This document shows positions 56,641-59,284 of a stretch of DNA of 59,284 bases, in pieces. Source of the DNA: Porticoccaceae bacterium (GTDB taxonomy: Bacteria > Pseudomonadota > Gammaproteobacteria > Pseudomonadales > Porticoccaceae). The position numbers were made by a program, and so were the translations under genes. Below the pieces are notes generated by a model. The model was not told the DNA's origin and searched no databases. It worked only from the letters and a program-made list of their open reading frames with translations. The stretch's first letter is position 1. Every line of letters starts with the position of its first letter. Where the stretch lies: contig JARGOV010000013.1 of the NCBI GenBank assembly GCA_029212965.1, positions 3,770 to 63,053 of the forward strand. The letters are read 5' to 3'.

Positions 56641-58428
56641 ATGGATAGCCAACCAACAGTTTGGATGAATGTCACCACCAGTAGCCAGTGGAGTCGTGCC
56701 GTCGTCGGTGTTGTCAGGGTTGAGAAAGAGTTATCCCGGGGTCTGGAAAAACTATACCCCAAGGGGAGCTATAAGTGCTGTGTTTGGCAAACTGACAGGT
56801 TTGTAGAATATATCCCTGCGTTTGGGGAGGTGTTGCCAGAGGCCTCCGTTGTTGGTGATCACCCTGTGGTGCAGCCAGCCCCACCCTCGCTTCCTCTATT
56901 ATTCCCTATATTGTCAAGGCGAGACGCCGCCAAGTCCATAGCTCAGGGGGTTTTATCACTAGCGCCGTCTCGTTTGCGGCCTGCAATCAATCGCGTTATT
57001 GCTTGCTGTAAGAACCGACTAGCCCCTCTAGTATACAGTCCGCGTTATCGTCAGTTTAAGCGATATTTTCAACGATCCAACATAGTGAAAGCAGAAGTAG
57101 CCGAGGCGTTTGGTAAAACAGCACAAAGCATTTTTAACCCTGGCGATGTTCTTTTATCAGTGGGCTTAGACTGGGATTACCCTTACGCAAAAGAGTTTAT
57201 GCGCTTACGTAAGGCAGAATCCGTTAAAATTGTGCGTTGCTGTTATGACCTCATACCGGTGCTTTACCCTCAATACTGCGTAGCAGACGTGGCAGCACAT
57301 TTTACCCGTTACTTTCTTGATGTGGCCGACAGTAGTGATCGTGTGCTGTGTATTTCAAAGCAAAGTGAAAGCGACCTCAAGGACCTTCTTAGCCGGACAG
57401 GTGGTAGCCCAGTGAATACGCGGGTCTTTACCCTCGGTGACAATGTGATTAAGGGGCGGGTAGAGAATATTGGTAACGAGGTGCGTGATATTGTTGCCGC
57501 GCCGTTTATTCTCTATGTATCGACAATAGAGCGGAGAAAAAACCACCAAGTACTCTACCAAGCCTATCATCAGCTTTGTAAAGAGGGAAAAAAAGACCGA
57601 CTCCCGAAACTGGTATTTGTTGGCATGCGCGGTTGGGGCGTAGACGAATTGCTCAAAGACATTGAACTCGACCCGGTGATAAAAGACACTATCGTGCTGT
57701 GCAATCATGTCAACGATGCTGAACTACAGCTGCTCTACCAGAAATCAGTCTGCTGCGTATTTCCGTCGTTATATGAGGGCTGGGGCTTGCCCGTTGCCGA
57801 AGCGCTGGCTTTAGGTAAGGTCGTACTTAGCTCTGATCGCGGTTCTTTAAAAGAAGTTGGTGGTGATCTCGTGACCTATATTGACCCTTGGCATTCGGGT
57901 GCATGGGCTACAGAAATAGAGCGAATAGCCAATGATCACGACTACCGCACAAGGCTTGGTCAGCGAGTAAGCGCATCTTATCGGCCGCGCCAGTGGCGCG
58001 ATACAGCGGTATCTGTCAAATCAGTACTGGATGAGCTACTGGTTTTGCCACCTGAGGCGCAAACATATTATTGTGGTTATGACTTGACGACAGGCGTTGG
58101 TCAGCCCGTTGGCCCTTTGATTAAAAGTCGAGGTCAACATGGTGTGTTGTTTAGTGGGCCACACAACGCATTGCCGTCAGGTCGCTATGTGCTCGAGATT
58201 TGGGATTTGCCGGCACAGCGCACACCGGGTTGCTGTTCGGTATCAGTATACGGCGATGGTGTTGTTATTGCGGCGCAAAATGCAATTGATTTCAGCCCTG
58301 CTAGTGATCAGCAGGCGCTGTTATGTTTGTCCTTTGAGTTGTCTGCACCGGTCACCAATTTTGATGTGCAATGTCGACTTATTGCTGGTGAGGTAAGTGT
58401 TGAGCGGTTGGTTTTGATGTCACAATGA
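56641..58428 (+). CDS. Glycosyltransferase family 4 with extra C-terminal beta-rich domain
   Basis: A 595-residue protein. Residues 1-465 are a GT-B enzyme with VGVVRVEKELSRGL at the N-terminus, CYDLIPVLYPQYC at 201-213, YVSTIERRKNHQVLYQAY at 292-309 and the EX7E motif E379-E387 in YEGWGLPVAEALALGK. The first two features match rhamnosyl/mannosyltransferases of the WbpX/WbdA kind. About 125 further residues (470-595) form a separate beta-rich, cysteine-containing domain (YYCGYDLTTGVGQPVG, LPSGRYVLEIWDLP, FDVQCRLIAGEVSVERLVL) that looks like a small carbohydrate-binding or jellyroll module. Nine bp after the previous glycosyltransferase. Confidence 0.87.
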   Translation: MDSQPTVWMNVTTSSQWSRAVVGVVRVEKELSRGLEKLYPKGSYKCCVWQTDRFVEYIPAFGEVLPEASVVGDHPVVQPAPPSLPLLFPILSRRDAAKSIAQGVLSLAPSRLRPAINRVIACCKNRLAPLVYSPRYRQFKRYFQRSNIVKAEVAEAFGKTAQSIFNPGDVLLSVGLDWDYPYAKEFMRLRKAESVKIVRCCYDLIPVLYPQYCVADVAAHFTRYFLDVADSSDRVLCISKQSESDLKDLLSRTGGSPVNTRVFTLGDNVIKGRVENIGNEVRDIVAAPFILYVSTIERRKNHQVLYQAYHQLCKEGKKDRLPKLVFVGMRGWGVDELLKDIELDPVIKDTIVLCNHVNDAELQLLYQKSVCCVFPSLYEGWGLPVAEALALGKVVLSSDRGSLKEVGGDLVTYIDPWHSGAWATEIERIANDHDYRTRLGQRVSASYRPRQWRDTAVSVKSVLDELLVLPPEAQTYYCGYDLTTGVGQPVGPLIKSRGQHGVLFSGPHNALPSGRYVLEIWDLPAQRTPGCCSVSVYGDGVVIAAQNAIDFSPASDQQALLCLSFELSAPVTNFDVQCRLIAGEVSVERLVLMSQ

Positions 58429-58490
58429 TGGGCGAAATACCGTTGTTAGCCTGCATTCGATTGACTTTTTGCTAGGGGAAGGGTGGGGTA

Positions 58491-59284
58491 GTGTTAGGTT
58501 ATATTCGTCTGTTGTTGGCTACCGTTGTGTTGTTGTCCCATGTCGATGTTAGGATTTACAGCCTCAACCCCGGGGTGATTGCCGTTGTTATGTTTTACAT
58601 GCTGGCGGGTGTTGTGGTAACTCACCTTTGGCATGAAGTTATTGCTGATGGTTCGGGTAAGCTGTGGCGTTTTTACCGAGACCGTTTACTGAGAATTACC
58701 CCTCTATACTTCTTCGCAGCCCTACTGGCGTTATTGTTTTTGCTGGGCACCGGTTATGGTGATCCGCATTACACGCCACTTGCCTTGCTGAATAACCTCC
58801 TAATCGTTCCGCTAAATTATTATATGTACATTGACAGCACCATAATGTCAGCGCCTGCATGGAACTTAATTCCTCAGGCCTGGTCTTTGGGTGCAGAGTT
58901 GCAAGCTTATTTGTTATTACCGCTTGCACTCATTTACCCTCGGATACGAATAGTGCTTTTTGGTTTGAGCTTTGCTGTATACATAGCTGCTAACCTTACC
59001 TATTTGAATGCCGACCACTACGGCTATCGTTTGCTGCCAGGAGTGTTTTTTATTTTTTTGATAGGTAGCTACCTAAAAGAAAGTCAAAATGGTGCGTACA
59101 GGATAGTGGTTCCTTCAATATTTTTTGCAGCCATGGTATTGGTTTATCTGCTTTTTCAGTGGCGAGGCTTGTTTCCCGCTGCGTATATGAAGGAAACACT
59201 GATAGGCTTGATAATAGGAATCCCCTTAATCACCTATGCTTACCTCTCGTCGCAAGCGTGGCTTGGTAATCGCTTGATGGGGTC
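58491..59284 (+). CDS. Acyltransferase 3 family membrane protein (partial, C-terminus cut)
   Basis: The frame opens at a GTG (58491) after AGGGGAAGGGTGGGG and stays open to the window end (264 codons). It translates into a multi-helix membrane protein of the OafA/NodX acyltransferase-3 family: R6 and H17 in the first helix (IRLLLATVVLLSHVD) fit the R-x10-H pattern, then FYMLAGVVVT, WRFYRDRLLRITPLYF (typical FYxRRxxRIxP) and WSLGAELQAYLLLPL (the WSLxxExxxY/F motif). Such proteins O-acetylate surface polysaccharides. At the end of the cluster it would decorate the exported polymer. Confidence 0.88.
   Translation, partial: MLGYIRLLLATVVLLSHVDVRIYSLNPGVIAVVMFYMLAGVVVTHLWHEVIADGSGKLWRFYRDRLLRITPLYFFAALLALLFLLGTGYGDPHYTPLALLNNLLIVPLNYYMYIDSTIMSAPAWNLIPQAWSLGAELQAYLLLPLALIYPRIRIVLFGLSFAVYIAANLTYLNADHYGYRLLPGVFFIFLIGSYLKESQNGAYRIVVPSIFFAAMVLVYLLFQWRGLFPAAYMKETLIGLIIGIPLITYAYLSSQAWLGNRLMG

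Overview
This window is core chromosome from a gammaproteobacterium. The gene order closely follows, from memory, that of Pseudomonas and related marine orders (Cellvibrionales/Spongiibacteraceae-like). The evidence is the runs lptC-lptA-lptB-rpoN-hpf-ptsN-rapZ-ptsO, mlaC-ibaG-murA-hisG-hisD-hisC-degS, zapE-rplM-rpsI-pet-sspA-sspB and rpoD-dnaG-yqeY-rpsU/tsaD-folB-folK-cca. Genus cannot be fixed from the sequence alone. I saw no insertion sequence, phage, integrase or CRISPR array.

Region 1 (1-12767, all minus): a partial FAD-linked oxidase, a crotonase, darP and mgtE, then the nitrogen-PTS/sigma-54 block (ptsO, rapZ, ptsN, hpf, rpoN) and the LPS block (lptB, lptA, lptC, kdsC, kdsD, yrbG) that makes Kdo and moves LPS to the cell surface. 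Region 2 (12768-18548, plus): mlaC without its usual mlaFED or mlaB partners, then ibaG, murA and hisGDC. Region 3 (18549-30562): a DegS/AlgW-type protease, a single-subunit ATP sulfurylase (sat) where Pseudomonas carries cysDN, zapG, a hydrolase, zapE, rplM-rpsI, the bc1 complex with cytochrome b and c1 fused in one polypeptide, sspA-sspB, a thiolase and ubiX.

Region 4 (30563-44471): a cold-shock gene with a long leader, a DUF2937 gene, a CAU-anticodon tRNA that looks like tRNA-Ile2, then the macromolecular-synthesis operon rpsU-yqeY-dnaG-rpoD divergent from tsaD-folB-folK, followed by a pteridine-reductase-like SDR, cca and uvrA. plsY, often found between tsaD and folB, is absent here.

Region 5 (44472-59284, plus) is the accessory part. 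A complete three-gene type I secretion system (PrtD-type ABC exporter, HlyD-type adaptor, TolC-type channel) is followed by a co-oriented surface-polysaccharide cluster: a glycosyltransferase, gmd and rmd (GDP-mannose to GDP-D-rhamnose), wzm/wzt with a C-terminal Wzt domain, a methyltransferase carrying a C-terminal coiled coil, two more glycosyltransferases (one with an extra beta-rich domain) and an acyltransferase cut by the window end. It resembles the Pseudomonas A-band (D-rhamnan) locus and, by pairing a type I exporter with O-polysaccharide genes, the Caulobacter S-layer locus. The best leads are this pairing, the kinase-less methyltransferase/coiled-coil protein as a possible chain terminator, the cytochrome b-c1 fusion, and the displaced or broken-up conserved operons (mla, cysDN, plsY).
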